From JAJVID01 sp963743425 (lineage in GTDB: Bacteria > Acidobacteriota > Blastocatellia > RBC074): a DNA stretch of 64,000 nt. The stretch is from NCBI GenBank assembly GCA_963743425.1, contig CAVUPU010000002.1:930001-994000 (forward strand). The letters are read 5' to 3'. Of the stretch, positions 19,176 to 27,839 are shown piece after piece. The first letter of the stretch is position 1, and each line of letters begins with the position of its first letter. A program made the position numbers and the translations under genes. The notes under the pieces were generated by a model. The model was not told the DNA's origin and made no database searches. It saw only the letters and a list, made by a program, of their open reading frames with translations.

Positions 19176-22100
19176 TTAGAAACTGAACCTCACGTTGAAC
19201 TCCACCTGGCGCGCAGCCGCCGAACTGTTTGATTGCCCGAAGAACGGCGTGCCGAGCGTGCCGCCGAACTGACCATAATTGACACGGTTGAGAAGGTTCG
19301 TCACGTTGAGGGTAAAGGTTACGTTGTAACGCGAGCCTTCCGCGCCGCCGAATCCGCCAGGGCCACCCACCGCAACCATTCCACCCGGACCACCAGGCCC
19401 GCCGCGACCACCGCCGCCGCCGCCGCCACCGCCGCCACCGCCGCCACCGCGACCACCGCCGCCGCCGCCGCCACCACCACCGCCGCCGCCGCCGCCGCCG
19501 CGACCACCACCGCCGCGACCGCCGCCGTCGCCTCGGCCGCCACCGCCACGGGCGCCTCGGCCGCCACCGCCCGATTCCCCGCCCCGATCGGCCTGAGCCT
19601 GTTGACCATTGCCTTCACGTTTGCCGAAGCCGAATGTCTTGCTCAGAGAAGTAGTGACGATGAAGTTGCCCGGCCCCTGCGCGATCACACCGTTCGGGAA
19701 AGCATTCGTGAGGAATTCGCGCACCGTTACCTGAGGCGACTCTACGCCGGCGTTGTTGACGCAAACGACGCCAGATCCATTGAATTTAGTCGAACTGCCC
19801 GGCGCGCAAATTATGCGATTGAATAGCGGTTGAGAATAAAAATCCGGCGTCAGACTGGCGTTGCGGCTTAAACCCGATGGGCGGTCGTTGATCGAACCGT
19901 CTCCGTTATTATCCTGCCCGGTCGTGATGTTGAAAGGGGCGCCCGACGAGGCGTTCATCGTCAATTGCAGCCGAAACCCTTTGGGCAAAGTCAGGAAGCT
20001 GCCGATGAATCCGCTATGCCGGCGATCGCCGTTCGCCCGTCCCCACTCCGGGCGCAGGTCGTAGTTATTCGCCGGAATGCCACCGCTATCGGATCTCATC
20101 CAGCCCAAACTGTATCTGCCGAAGGTCGTGATTCTGCCCAGACGGCGATTCAATCCGAAATCCAGCCGGTTGGTTACCGACCTGGCCGAAGATTCCAGTT
20201 GATAAATGATCTCTCCCGGCGAAATCGGGAAAATGATCACGTCAGGGTTGATCGGATCGGGAAGTGGCGCGTTGATATTGCGCGTGCGGAATTGATGAAT
20301 GCCTCGGTCATGAAGATAGGTGAACGTGCCGACCAACCCCTTAGGCATTTGCTGCTCGACCGTAAAACTGACATTGAACGAATCGGGCGCATTCAGATTC
20401 GGATCGAGAATGCGCGTGGTCCGGCCCCGTGACGACCCCTGCTCTCCGCTGGTGGGCAGATTGTTCGGATCGAAAATCGCATTGCGGACCGTGAAGCTCT
20501 CCTGCGTGACTCCGTTGAACCGTATCGTGTTTTCGTAACTGCCCTCGCTAAGGCGATCGAAGAAGATGCCGGCGCCGCCGCGAATCATCGTCTTGCGACT
20601 CTTGAACGGCGACCACGCGATGCCGGCGCGAGGCGCGAAATTGAGTTTATCAACCAGATGCGACTGAAACTCGTGTCGCAGACCATAAGAGAGCGTCAGC
20701 GCTGGACTCATGCGGAAGTCGTCCATGATAAACCACGAGCCGCGAAACATGTTGTAACCGATCAGCGTCTCGCCTCGGTTGATCGTGAACTGGGTCGCGC
20801 AGGGATTGAGGGTAGGGTTGTCCGGATCAATCGGCCTGGTCGGGTCGCACTGCGTAAGTGACGGGTCTCTGAGCGCTCGGAGAGCGGCGCCGAACTGATC
20901 GAGAGAAGAAAAAGTGAAGGCGCCGTTGAAATTGCCTCCGCTCACGTCGCGGGTCTTCTCGAACTCGAACTGAATCCCGCCCTTGAGCGTGTGTTTTTTG
21001 AATGTGACCGTCAGATAATCCTGATATTCGAAGCTATCGCTCTCGCTGAGGTTCGGGCAGCAGGTGGAACCGCCGCTGCTGAACGAATCGGCCACGTTGA
21101 TGGCCAGACCCACGGTGTTAGCCTGTTGATTGCTGCGTTCGCGCTGATATTGGAAACGGGCTTCGTGAATCATCTTCGTGTTGATGATCCAGGTCTCGGT
21201 CACCCGCAGGTTGTGGCTGTTGTTCTCGCGGCTCGATCCGCGCTCGACCAACATACTGTTGCCGCCGCCACCACCGCCGCCGCCAAATCCGCCGCCGCCG
21301 CCAAACCCGAACCCGAACCCGCCGCCGAAGCGGTTCGCGAATTCCTGATTCATCGTTTCGCTGGTGCGGAAGTTGTAATTCACATTGAGCGTGTTACTGT
21401 TGTTGATCAGATAATCAACGCGCCCGCCGACATACGTGTTGACGGTCTTGCTGGGCACGTTGGGTCTGAGCTCCACCTCTGCAAGATTTTCGTCGAGCGT
21501 TTTGATGATGGTCGGGCTGCTTCCATTGACGTCCTGCCGGTTGGCGAAGAACGATGTCGAGAGGCGCTTCTTGAGCAGCGGCCCGCCCATGAAGAAATCG
21601 TAGCGCTGCTGCGCCAGGTCCGGTCTGGCGAGAGCGAATGCGTTGCGCGCGTCGAGCGCGGAGTTGCGATATCCGAAACTGCCGCTGCCGCGCCATTCGC
21701 CATAACCGGGCTTGGTGACGATCTCCACGCGCCCGAAACCGGGGTTGGAAAACTCAGCCGAATACGTGTTCTGGTTGAAGACGATGCGGGCGATGGCCTC
21801 CCTCGGCGGCAACCTTCCGCCGCTGAATCCGTCAACCAGGATGTTCGCGCCCTGACCGTTCACGCCGCCGCCGGCCATCGCGTTCAGAAAATCGCGCAGA
21901 TCGTCTTCGTTGTCGGGCAAGTTCGCGATCTCCTGCTCGGTCAGCGCGATCGCATTCATGTTCTGATCAGGCTCGGTCGAAACGGCCGCGTTGTTGGGCG
22001 AAACGTCGGTAATGACCTCGACCGCGGCGATGGCCATCTTGACGGAGAGGGCGCCCGAATAGGGCGTCTTCAAATCGGTGATCGTCTGAGTTTGAAACCC

Positions 22101-22361
22101 CCTGTAGGAGGAGGTCAACGTGTAGACGCCGTGAGGGATGTTCGGGATCGAAAAATCGCCGGCGCCGCCGCTTTTCGTCTTGCGTTCCTTGCCGTCCTGG
22201 CCGATCAGCGTGATCTCCGCGTCCGGGATCGCGTCTCCGCGCTCGTCAACGACCCGTCCCCTCAACGTCGAATTCTGCGCTAGCGCGACGCCGGCCAGCG
22301 CCAGCGCAATGAAAAAGACCGATAAGAGCCGCTGTGTTCTTCCACTCGCTTGATTGATCAT
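19176..22361 (-). CDS. TonB-dependent receptor with Gly-rich insertions
   Basis: 1,061 residues, intact. It has an N-terminal signal peptide (LLSVFFIALALAGVALAQ), a carboxypeptidase-regulatory-like domain (STLRGRVVDERGDAIPDAEI), a plug domain with the typical IVFNQNTYSAEFSNPGFGRV and EIVTKPGYGEWRGSGSF segments, and a beta-barrel ending VEFNVRFSF. Two inserts are odd: FGGGFGFGFGGGGGFGGGG near residue 350, and about 75 residues of nearly pure GGG/GRGG just before the last two strands. Such runs would lie in extracellular loops and are prone to length change. The neighbouring genes do not reveal a substrate. Confidence 0.9.
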   Translation of the reverse strand: MINQASGRTQRLLSVFFIALALAGVALAQNSTLRGRVVDERGDAIPDAEITLIGQDGKERKTKSGGAGDFSIPNIPHGVYTLTSSYRGFQTQTITDLKTPYSGALSVKMAIAAVEVITDVSPNNAAVSTEPDQNMNAIALTEQEIANLPDNEDDLRDFLNAMAGGGVNGQGANILVDGFSGGRLPPREAIARIVFNQNTYSAEFSNPGFGRVEIVTKPGYGEWRGSGSFGYRNSALDARNAFALARPDLAQQRYDFFMGGPLLKKRLSTSFFANRQDVNGSSPTIIKTLDENLAEVELRPNVPSKTVNTYVGGRVDYLINNSNTLNVNYNFRTSETMNQEFANRFGGGFGFGFGGGGGFGGGGGGGGNSMLVERGSSRENNSHNLRVTETWIINTKMIHEARFQYQRERSNQQANTVGLAINVADSFSSGGSTCCPNLSESDSFEYQDYLTVTFKKHTLKGGIQFEFEKTRDVSGGNFNGAFTFSSLDQFGAALRALRDPSLTQCDPTRPIDPDNPTLNPCATQFTINRGETLIGYNMFRGSWFIMDDFRMSPALTLSYGLRHEFQSHLVDKLNFAPRAGIAWSPFKSRKTMIRGGAGIFFDRLSEGSYENTIRFNGVTQESFTVRNAIFDPNNLPTSGEQGSSRGRTTRILDPNLNAPDSFNVSFTVEQQMPKGLVGTFTYLHDRGIHQFRTRNINAPLPDPINPDVIIFPISPGEIIYQLESSARSVTNRLDFGLNRRLGRITTFGRYSLGWMRSDSGGIPANNYDLRPEWGRANGDRRHSGFIGSFLTLPKGFRLQLTMNASSGAPFNITTGQDNNGDGSINDRPSGLSRNASLTPDFYSQPLFNRIICAPGSSTKFNGSGVVCVNNAGVESPQVTVREFLTNAFPNGVIAQGPGNFIVTTSLSKTFGFGKREGNGQQAQADRGGESGGGGRGARGGGGRGDGGGRGGGGRGGGGGGGGGGGGGGGGRGGGGGGGGGGGGGGRGGPGGPGGMVAVGGPGGFGGAEGSRYNVTFTLNVTNLLNRVNYGQFGGTLGTPFFGQSNSSAAARQVEFNVRFSF
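19381..19572. repeat. GCC/CCG low-complexity tract inside the receptor gene
   Basis: Nearly uninterrupted CCGCCG/CCACCG triplets encode poly-Gly with spaced Arg on the minus strand. The tract is coding and in frame. Slippage here would change loop length in steps of one residue. Confidence 0.85.
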
Positions 22362-22552
22362 TCTCTTTCCCCTCTTGCTTCAAATTCCTCTCCCTCCAAC
22401 TCCCTTCAAATCGGCATCGTCCGGCATCCTCACGGTTCATGAGACGAATACAAACTTTGAATAGTTTCACGAAAAATTTCGGCGCGAACGCAATTGCCCG
22501 CCAAACGCGCGAGTTCCATTTTCTTTTGACACCCATAACACGATGGCTTAGC

Positions 22553-22658
22553 TTAGATCAGGTTGCGATTGCCTGTACGAATTAACCTGCGCGATTGGCT
22601 TGTGAATGTGGGACAATTTGGCAAATTGTCCCATATACGCAATCGCAAACCGATCTAA
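22553..22658. repeat. Palindromic repeat family D, copy 1
   Basis: The outer arms TTAGATCAGGTTGCGATTGC (22553-22572) and its near-complement (22637-22658) enclose the core GTGGGACAATTTGG.CAAATTGTCCCA (22608-22633), itself a perfect hairpin. The same outer and core sequences recur at 46.97-47.14 kb. The rest of the 22362-22715 gap shows nothing else I can support. Confidence 0.8.
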
Positions 22659-22715
22659 GGCGCGCTCGACGCCACCCCGGTTTCATGCCGATCATCAAAG
22701 AAAGGTTCAAGGGAC

Positions 22716-24905
22716 GTGACTGATTTCATTCGCATCACACGCGGGGACAATCCGTATCAACGCGAAGTTCAAGGCAAAGCGAACGAACCCATTACGGTCG
22801 CCGCTCTGCTCGACCGCAGCCGCGCGCTCGTCGGGGCGCGCGATCTCGCCTATCCGCTGGAAGAGATAGTCGAGCGACTCGATCAGAACGCGCCGCGCGT
22901 CGCCGTCATCGGCGGTTCGCCCGATCATCCGGCGCACGTCATGGACCACGAGACGACCGCGCGCGCGGCGATCCGCATCTGGCGGCGCGGCGGCGTGCCC
23001 TTCGCGTTTTCGACCCCGGTGTTGTGCGACGGCACGGCCCAATCGAACGTCGGGATGTGCTATTCGCTCCAGTCGCGCAACGCGATGACCGAGATGATCG
23101 CCAACCAGATGGAGGCGCAGTCATACCACGGCGCGTTCGTCATTCAAGGGTGCGACAAACAGCCGCTGGCCGCCGTGGCGGCGCTCGCCATGTTGGACGT
23201 GACCAGGCGGGCGCGAGGCGACGCCCCGGTCTTCGCCACATTCGCGCCCGCCCACGTGCTCAAAGGCGGAACCATCCCCGATGATTTGCGGAATGAGATC
23301 GAAGAAGTCGCCCGGAAAGCCGAGGAGACCGATCATCAGGCCATAGCCGACGACCTGCGCGACGCGCTGAGTTACGTTTTGCAATGTTCATCGAACCAGG
23401 CCTTCCAGGGCGTCTTCATTCGCGCGGTCGCCGCCGGCGTCCTCACGCGCGAGCGTCACAAAGATTTCGAGAAGCGGTTGGCCGTCAACACCTGCGACGG
23501 CAAGGGCGGCATCTGCGCCTTCAACGGCACGGGCAATTCGTCGCGCCACGTGGTCTCGGCTTTCGGCCTGGTCCATCCCACGCTCGAACTGCTCACCGCG
23601 CCGCCCGATCAGGATCGTGTGGACGCCGCCGTCGACGCGCTCTTCGACTACTGCGACAACCCGGACTACTCGGTCTCCGAGATGGTCAAACAGAACGTCG
23701 AGAACGCCGTCCGCATTCACGCCACGACCGGCGGCTCGACCAACCTGATGATGCACATGGTCTCAGGCATTATTCACGCGGGCGTGGACTTTTCGATCTG
23801 GGATTACGAACACATCCGCCTGGCCAAACCTATTCCGGACCTCTTCGATTACAGCCTGACGCAGGGCCGCACGATCTTCGAGTTGGCCGAGCAGTGCTGC
23901 TCGGGACAGATTCGCGGGATGGAGACCGTGATGTACGAGTTGATCCGCAACGGCGTCCCGATGAACGTCGACGCTCCGACCGCGACCGGCTCGACGTGGC
24001 GAGATCGATTGTCCGACACTCGCAACCTCTCGGCCGAGGGCGTCAAAAACAACCCGATCGTTTTGAGCCGCCCGCGCCGCCAGTTCAGCGGCGTCGATGT
24101 GTTGAGGAGCAATTTCTTCGACTCCGCCGTGGTCAAGATCAGCGGAATGTCCGACGCGCAGCTCGACGAATTCGACGCCAAACTCGCAGTCGCGCTTTAT
24201 TTTGAAAACGAGGACGAAGCGAACAAAATGCTCCTCGACGATCACTATCTCGACTCGGTCAAATCGAACGAAGCCATCACGCGCGAAGACCTTTTGAGGA
24301 TTTACGAAAACAACTCGAATCAGCAGGCGGACCCGGGCGTAGCTTCCCTTTCGCGCGAAGAGCTTTTCGATCATCTGCTGCGCGAGCGCATCATCAAATT
24401 CGCCGTAGTGATCAGCGGCCAGGGGCCTGAAGCCTACGGGATGCCCGAAATGTTCACGCCGATGCAGCACGTCAACGCCAACCGCCATTTGAAGAAGCTG
24501 GCGATGATCCTGACCGACGGGCGCTATTCCGGCGTCAGCTACGGCGCGGCCATAGGCCATATCACGCCCGAAGCCAAACGCGGCGGCGGCATTCTATTTC
24601 TGCAAACCGGCGACATCATCCAATCGAACCTGCGCGCGAGAAACATCATACTCATTGACCGCGAGGCGCTGCGCGAACGCGGCGAAATCGTGGCATACAC
24701 CGGCGGGCTGTCCGATGAGCGGCGCGAACTGGGCGTCGAACGCCTGCGCCGGATCAACCGCCGTCTGCTCGACATCGCGCCGACCAACCGGATGCGCGAC
24801 GTGACCGACGCGGCGTATGGAGTCGTCCCGAACGCTGTGGCAGAATGCGCGTTGCAAACATTTGTCGAGTTCGCAAACCGTAATCTGGCTCTGGCGAGCG
24901 ATTGA
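22716..24905 (+). CDS. IlvD/Edd-family dehydratase, long form
   Basis: 729 residues, against about 560-615 for IlvD and Edd and about 655 for the YjhG/YagF type. Cys in LCDG (about 104), GCDK (about 146) and NTCDGKGGIC (260/267) sit in the order of the iron-sulfur cluster ligands of this family. TTGGSTNLMMHM, TATGSTWRDR and the C-terminal DGRYSGVSYGAAIGHITPEA are family hallmarks. It should dehydrate a 2,3-dihydroxy acid or sugar acid in the cytoplasm. No ilv, leu or sugar-acid genes are adjacent, so whether it serves branched-chain amino-acid synthesis or sugar-acid breakdown is open. The start is a GTG at 22716 after AAGGGA. Confidence 0.85.
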   Translation: MTDFIRITRGDNPYQREVQGKANEPITVAALLDRSRALVGARDLAYPLEEIVERLDQNAPRVAVIGGSPDHPAHVMDHETTARAAIRIWRRGGVPFAFSTPVLCDGTAQSNVGMCYSLQSRNAMTEMIANQMEAQSYHGAFVIQGCDKQPLAAVAALAMLDVTRRARGDAPVFATFAPAHVLKGGTIPDDLRNEIEEVARKAEETDHQAIADDLRDALSYVLQCSSNQAFQGVFIRAVAAGVLTRERHKDFEKRLAVNTCDGKGGICAFNGTGNSSRHVVSAFGLVHPTLELLTAPPDQDRVDAAVDALFDYCDNPDYSVSEMVKQNVENAVRIHATTGGSTNLMMHMVSGIIHAGVDFSIWDYEHIRLAKPIPDLFDYSLTQGRTIFELAEQCCSGQIRGMETVMYELIRNGVPMNVDAPTATGSTWRDRLSDTRNLSAEGVKNNPIVLSRPRRQFSGVDVLRSNFFDSAVVKISGMSDAQLDEFDAKLAVALYFENEDEANKMLLDDHYLDSVKSNEAITREDLLRIYENNSNQQADPGVASLSREELFDHLLRERIIKFAVVISGQGPEAYGMPEMFTPMQHVNANRHLKKLAMILTDGRYSGVSYGAAIGHITPEAKRGGGILFLQTGDIIQSNLRARNIILIDREALRERGEIVAYTGGLSDERRELGVERLRRINRRLLDIAPTNRMRDVTDAAYGVVPNAVAECALQTFVEFANRNLALASD

Positions 24906-24916
24906 AGGAGGAAACT

Positions 24917-26128
24917 ATGGAGGGCAAAAACTCTATACGCTCAGCGCGTCTTGAAAATTTCCTCTCTTTCGGCAGCGAAGGAGAAATTATGGAGTTAAGG
25001 CCGCTCAATGTGCTAATAGGGCCGAACGCTTCAGGCAAATCGAATCTCATCGAAGCATTTAGATTTCTGAGCGCCGTGCCGAGAGACCCGGCCAGAATAA
25101 TTCGTGAAGGCGGTGGCGCCAGCGAATTCTTGTATAAGGGCGGCAAGGCTAAACCAACTGCAAAAATTGAAGTCGTCATAAGCGCCGCAGATGAAAAATC
25201 GAATTTGCGCTACCAAATTGCGTTCACTGAAGCTGGGCAAAGGTTTCAAATGGTCGAAGAAATGATTACCACTGAATACCCTGATCATACTGATGAGGTT
25301 TACCGATACCCCTTTGGCAGTTCAACACAAGGGCAGTTGGTTGTGTATGGGACGAGTATTGCAATGGAAAGCGGCCAGATAACTTCACGCTCAAATCTTA
25401 TCAAGCAATCAGTCCCTGTTGATGCTAACCGTTCCGTGCTATCCGTAATTAAAGACCCTGTCCGTTATCCATACTTGTCCGACCTGGATTCGTCATTTTC
25501 AGGCATTCAGTGTTACGCAGGGTGGCCGCTCGACAGATATGGGCCAATAAAAAACCCTCAAAAAGTAGATTTACCAACAGACGTGCTATGGGAAGACGGA
25601 AGTAACTTAGGTTTGATTTTCAACAACCTTCCGCCAAAGACCAAGCAGGAAATCATTGAACGGCTCAAACTGGTATACGAATCGGTTGAGGATATCCAAC
25701 CAAAGATTGTAGGGAGCACAATTCAACTATTCCTATACGAAAAAGACCTTCAGCATCCTGTTCCCGCAACTCGAATTTCCGATGGGACATTACGTTATCT
25801 CTGTCTGCTAACGCTATTGTTGCATCCAACACCACCGCCTTTGATCTGTATTGAGGAGCCTGAAATTGGAATGCATCCAGACGTGATTCACACGGTTGCC
25901 GAACTGCTTGTTGAGGCTTCGCAACACACGCAGATCATTGTCACCACGCACTCTGAGCAACTGGTTTCCGCTCTTTCTGACATGCCAGAAGCAGTCGTTA
26001 TATGCGAGCGGGATCAGGACGGCACTCACTTGCAAAGACTTGACGCTGAATCCTTGAAAGAATGGTTGGAAGATTATTCTCTCGGTGATCTTTGGCGCAA
26101 AGGAGAACTGGGAGGAACACGTTGGTGA
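24917..26128 (+). CDS. AAA ATPase of the SMC/RecF-like (AAA_21, COG4637-type) group
   Basis: 403 residues. Walker A is in NVLIGPNASGKSNLIEAF near the N-terminus; a signature-like RISDGTLRYLCLLTLLL, the Walker B ICIEEPEIGMHPD and the H-loop VTTHSEQLVSAL are in the C-terminal third. This head-only ABC-type ATPase without long coiled coils is typical of two-gene defence and repair modules such as OLD- or PARIS-like systems. The ATG at 24917 has GGAGGAAACT upstream. Codon use is clearly more AT-rich than the flanking genes, suggesting transfer. It overlaps the next gene by four bases. Confidence 0.85.
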   Translation: MEGKNSIRSARLENFLSFGSEGEIMELRPLNVLIGPNASGKSNLIEAFRFLSAVPRDPARIIREGGGASEFLYKGGKAKPTAKIEVVISAADEKSNLRYQIAFTEAGQRFQMVEEMITTEYPDHTDEVYRYPFGSSTQGQLVVYGTSIAMESGQITSRSNLIKQSVPVDANRSVLSVIKDPVRYPYLSDLDSSFSGIQCYAGWPLDRYGPIKNPQKVDLPTDVLWEDGSNLGLIFNNLPPKTKQEIIERLKLVYESVEDIQPKIVGSTIQLFLYEKDLQHPVPATRISDGTLRYLCLLTLLLHPTPPPLICIEEPEIGMHPDVIHTVAELLVEASQHTQIIVTTHSEQLVSALSDMPEAVVICERDQDGTHLQRLDAESLKEWLEDYSLGDLWRKGELGGTRW

Positions 26129-26742
26129 AAAAAGATGTGAAGAAAGAGATACGCATTTACATCGAAGGAGCCGAGCGAGGAAGTGAAGAAGCGCGTCTGA
26201 GAGAAGGATTCAGAAAATTTCTGGACGAGCTCTATCAATTGGCTCGACAAAATGGCTTCAGGTTTCATCGGCCTATAATATGTGGATCAGGCTCCGATGC
26301 TTACAAAGATTTCAAGAAGGCTGTCAGAAGAAACCGGGACGCTCTCAATTTTCTACTTGTGGATTCGGAGAAACCTGTGTCAGAGGGAGTTGCCCCCTGG
26401 GCACACCTGAATTGTGATTCGCTAGGACTGGACGATTCACATTGTCACTTGATGGCGCAGGCGATGGAAGCGTGGCTGGTCGCAGACATGAAAGCTCTGA
26501 GGGATTTCTACGAAAAAGATTTCAACCAGAATGCCCTGCCCGCAAATCCTCAAGTGGAGCAAATCCCCAAGAAAGACCTATTCGATGGTTTGCATAACGC
26601 AACTGCAAAAACGAAAAAGGGCAAATATCACAAGACCAAACACGCTCCGGAAATCCTCAAGCGGCTGGATGTAGACAGAGTCTGTAAAGCCGCTCCGTAT
26701 TGCGATCGTCTTTTCAAGACACTTACAGCAAAAATGAGTTGA
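26125..26742 (+). CDS. DUF4276-like (TOPRIM-type) partner of the AAA ATPase
   Basis: 205 residues. It starts at GTG 26125, where GTGA overlaps the stop of the ATPase; GGAGG lies 10 bases upstream. The pattern is that of DUF4276: an early acidic strand (IRIYIEGAERGSEEARL), the central FLLVDSEKP with Asp and Glu, then MAQAMEAWLVADMKALRDFY, and a Lys-rich HKTKHAPEILKRL end. DUF4276 has been related to the TOPRIM nuclease fold, so this may be the effector activated by the ATPase. The translational overlap indicates the two are made together. Confidence 0.75.
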   Translation: MKKDVKKEIRIYIEGAERGSEEARLREGFRKFLDELYQLARQNGFRFHRPIICGSGSDAYKDFKKAVRRNRDALNFLLVDSEKPVSEGVAPWAHLNCDSLGLDDSHCHLMAQAMEAWLVADMKALRDFYEKDFNQNALPANPQVEQIPKKDLFDGLHNATAKTKKGKYHKTKHAPEILKRLDVDRVCKAAPYCDRLFKTLTAKMS

Positions 26743-26772
26743 GCAGTAGCTAACCAAACGAAGGAGATTAGA

Positions 26773-27702
26773 ATGAAGTCAATCTTGCCTTTATCCGGCT
26801 GCGCTTTGATCGTTTTCTCGCTTTTGGCGGTCATTTTAGTCGGCACAGTGACGGCCGCCGACAACGACATCGAGAAGCGCGTCGAACACGGCTACGCCGA
26901 CTCCGGCGGCGTGAAGATTCATTACGCCGCGCTCGGCGACAAGAAGAATCCGTTGATCGTGATGATCCACGGCTTCCCCGATTTCTGGTATTCGTGGCGC
27001 GACCAGATGGCCGCGCTCTCGTCGGACCACTACGTCGTGGCGATTGACCAGCGCGGCTACAACCTCTCCGACAAGCCGAAAGGCGTCGAGAATTACGACA
27101 TGCGGCTGCTGGTCGGCGACGTGATCGCCGTGATCAAGCACCTGGGCCGCGAGAAAGCGATCATCGTCGGGCACGATTGGGGCGGCGCGGTCTCGTGGAC
27201 CCTGGCGACGTATCAGCCGCAGTTCGTCGAGAAACTGATCATTCTCAATCTGCCGCACATGCGCGGGCTTTCGCGTGAGCTGGCCAACAACCCGCAGCAG
27301 CAGAAGAACAGCCAATACGCCCGCAATTTCCAACAGCCCGACGCGCACACAAAGGTAACGGTCGAACAATTGACTTCCTGGGTGAAGGACCCCGAAGCGA
27401 AGAAGAAGTACATCGAAGCCTTCAATCGTTCGGATATGGAAGCGATGCTCAACTACTACAAACGCAACTACCCGCGCGAGCCGTACAAGGAAGACACGTC
27501 GCCCGTCGTGAAAGTCAAAATGCCGGTGCTTATGATCCACGGCCTTGATGATTGGGCGCTGCTGCCTGGCGCGCTCAACAACACCTGGGATTGGCTCGAA
27601 AGCGATCTGACTCTGGTGACGATCCCGAAGGCCGCACATTTCGTCCAGCAGGACGCGTCCGACATGGTCACGCGCAGTATGAAGATGTGGCTGAAACGAT
27701 AA
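26773..27702 (+). CDS. Exported alpha/beta hydrolase, epoxide-hydrolase-like
   Basis: 309 residues. A hydrophobic leader (ALIVFSLLAVILVGTVTA) suggests export. MIHGFPDFWYSWRDQM (HGFPD at 66-70) and GHDWGGAV (nucleophile Asp135) are the epoxide-hydrolase/dehalogenase pattern, and the His is in KAAHFVQQD near the end. The Asp nucleophile separates it from Ser esterases. It has a GAAGGAGAT ribosome-binding site. It is followed by a palindromic repeat and another exported hydrolase, so the two may share a transcript. Substrate unknown. Confidence 0.85.
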   Translation: MKSILPLSGCALIVFSLLAVILVGTVTAADNDIEKRVEHGYADSGGVKIHYAALGDKKNPLIVMIHGFPDFWYSWRDQMAALSSDHYVVAIDQRGYNLSDKPKGVENYDMRLLVGDVIAVIKHLGREKAIIVGHDWGGAVSWTLATYQPQFVEKLIILNLPHMRGLSRELANNPQQQKNSQYARNFQQPDAHTKVTVEQLTSWVKDPEAKKKYIEAFNRSDMEAMLNYYKRNYPREPYKEDTSPVVKVKMPVLMIHGLDDWALLPGALNNTWDWLESDLTLVTIPKAAHFVQQDASDMVTRSMKMWLKR

Positions 27703-27715
27703 TCACAGTTTGGAG

Positions 27716-27824
27716 CGCCGCCTTCAGGCGGAAGGGCTTGATAAACGAGTCATAGTTCGTAGTACCGCCTTCAGGCGGAAGGGCTTGATAAACGACGCTT
27801 CCGCCTGAAGGCGGTACTACGAAC
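27716..27824. repeat. Palindromic repeat family C, copy 2, with an extra half-unit
   Basis: Arms 27755-27778 and 27801-27824 are perfect complements and contain the CCGCCTTCAGGCGG core seen at 16.26 kb. A partial direct copy (27716-27752) repeats the core plus GAAGGGCTTGATAAACGA, showing tandem duplication of a half-unit. The right arm ends next to the AAAAGGAG ribosome-binding site of the following gene. Confidence 0.88.
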
Positions 27825-27839
27825 AAAAGGAGACAATTC

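Noticed and set aside
19233..19826. Long open frame on the plus strand opposite the Gly-rich receptor segment, with Ala/Thr runs
   Set aside because: It is the antisense reading of a GCC/CCG tract with strong codon bias; it has no ribosome-binding site and no family features.
24917..26742. Calling the ATPase/DUF4276-like pair a PARIS or Gabija system
   Set aside because: The second protein has a DUF4276-like pattern, not the DUF4435 of AriB, and there is no UvrD-like helicase as in Gabija; only a general defence-like layout can be supported.
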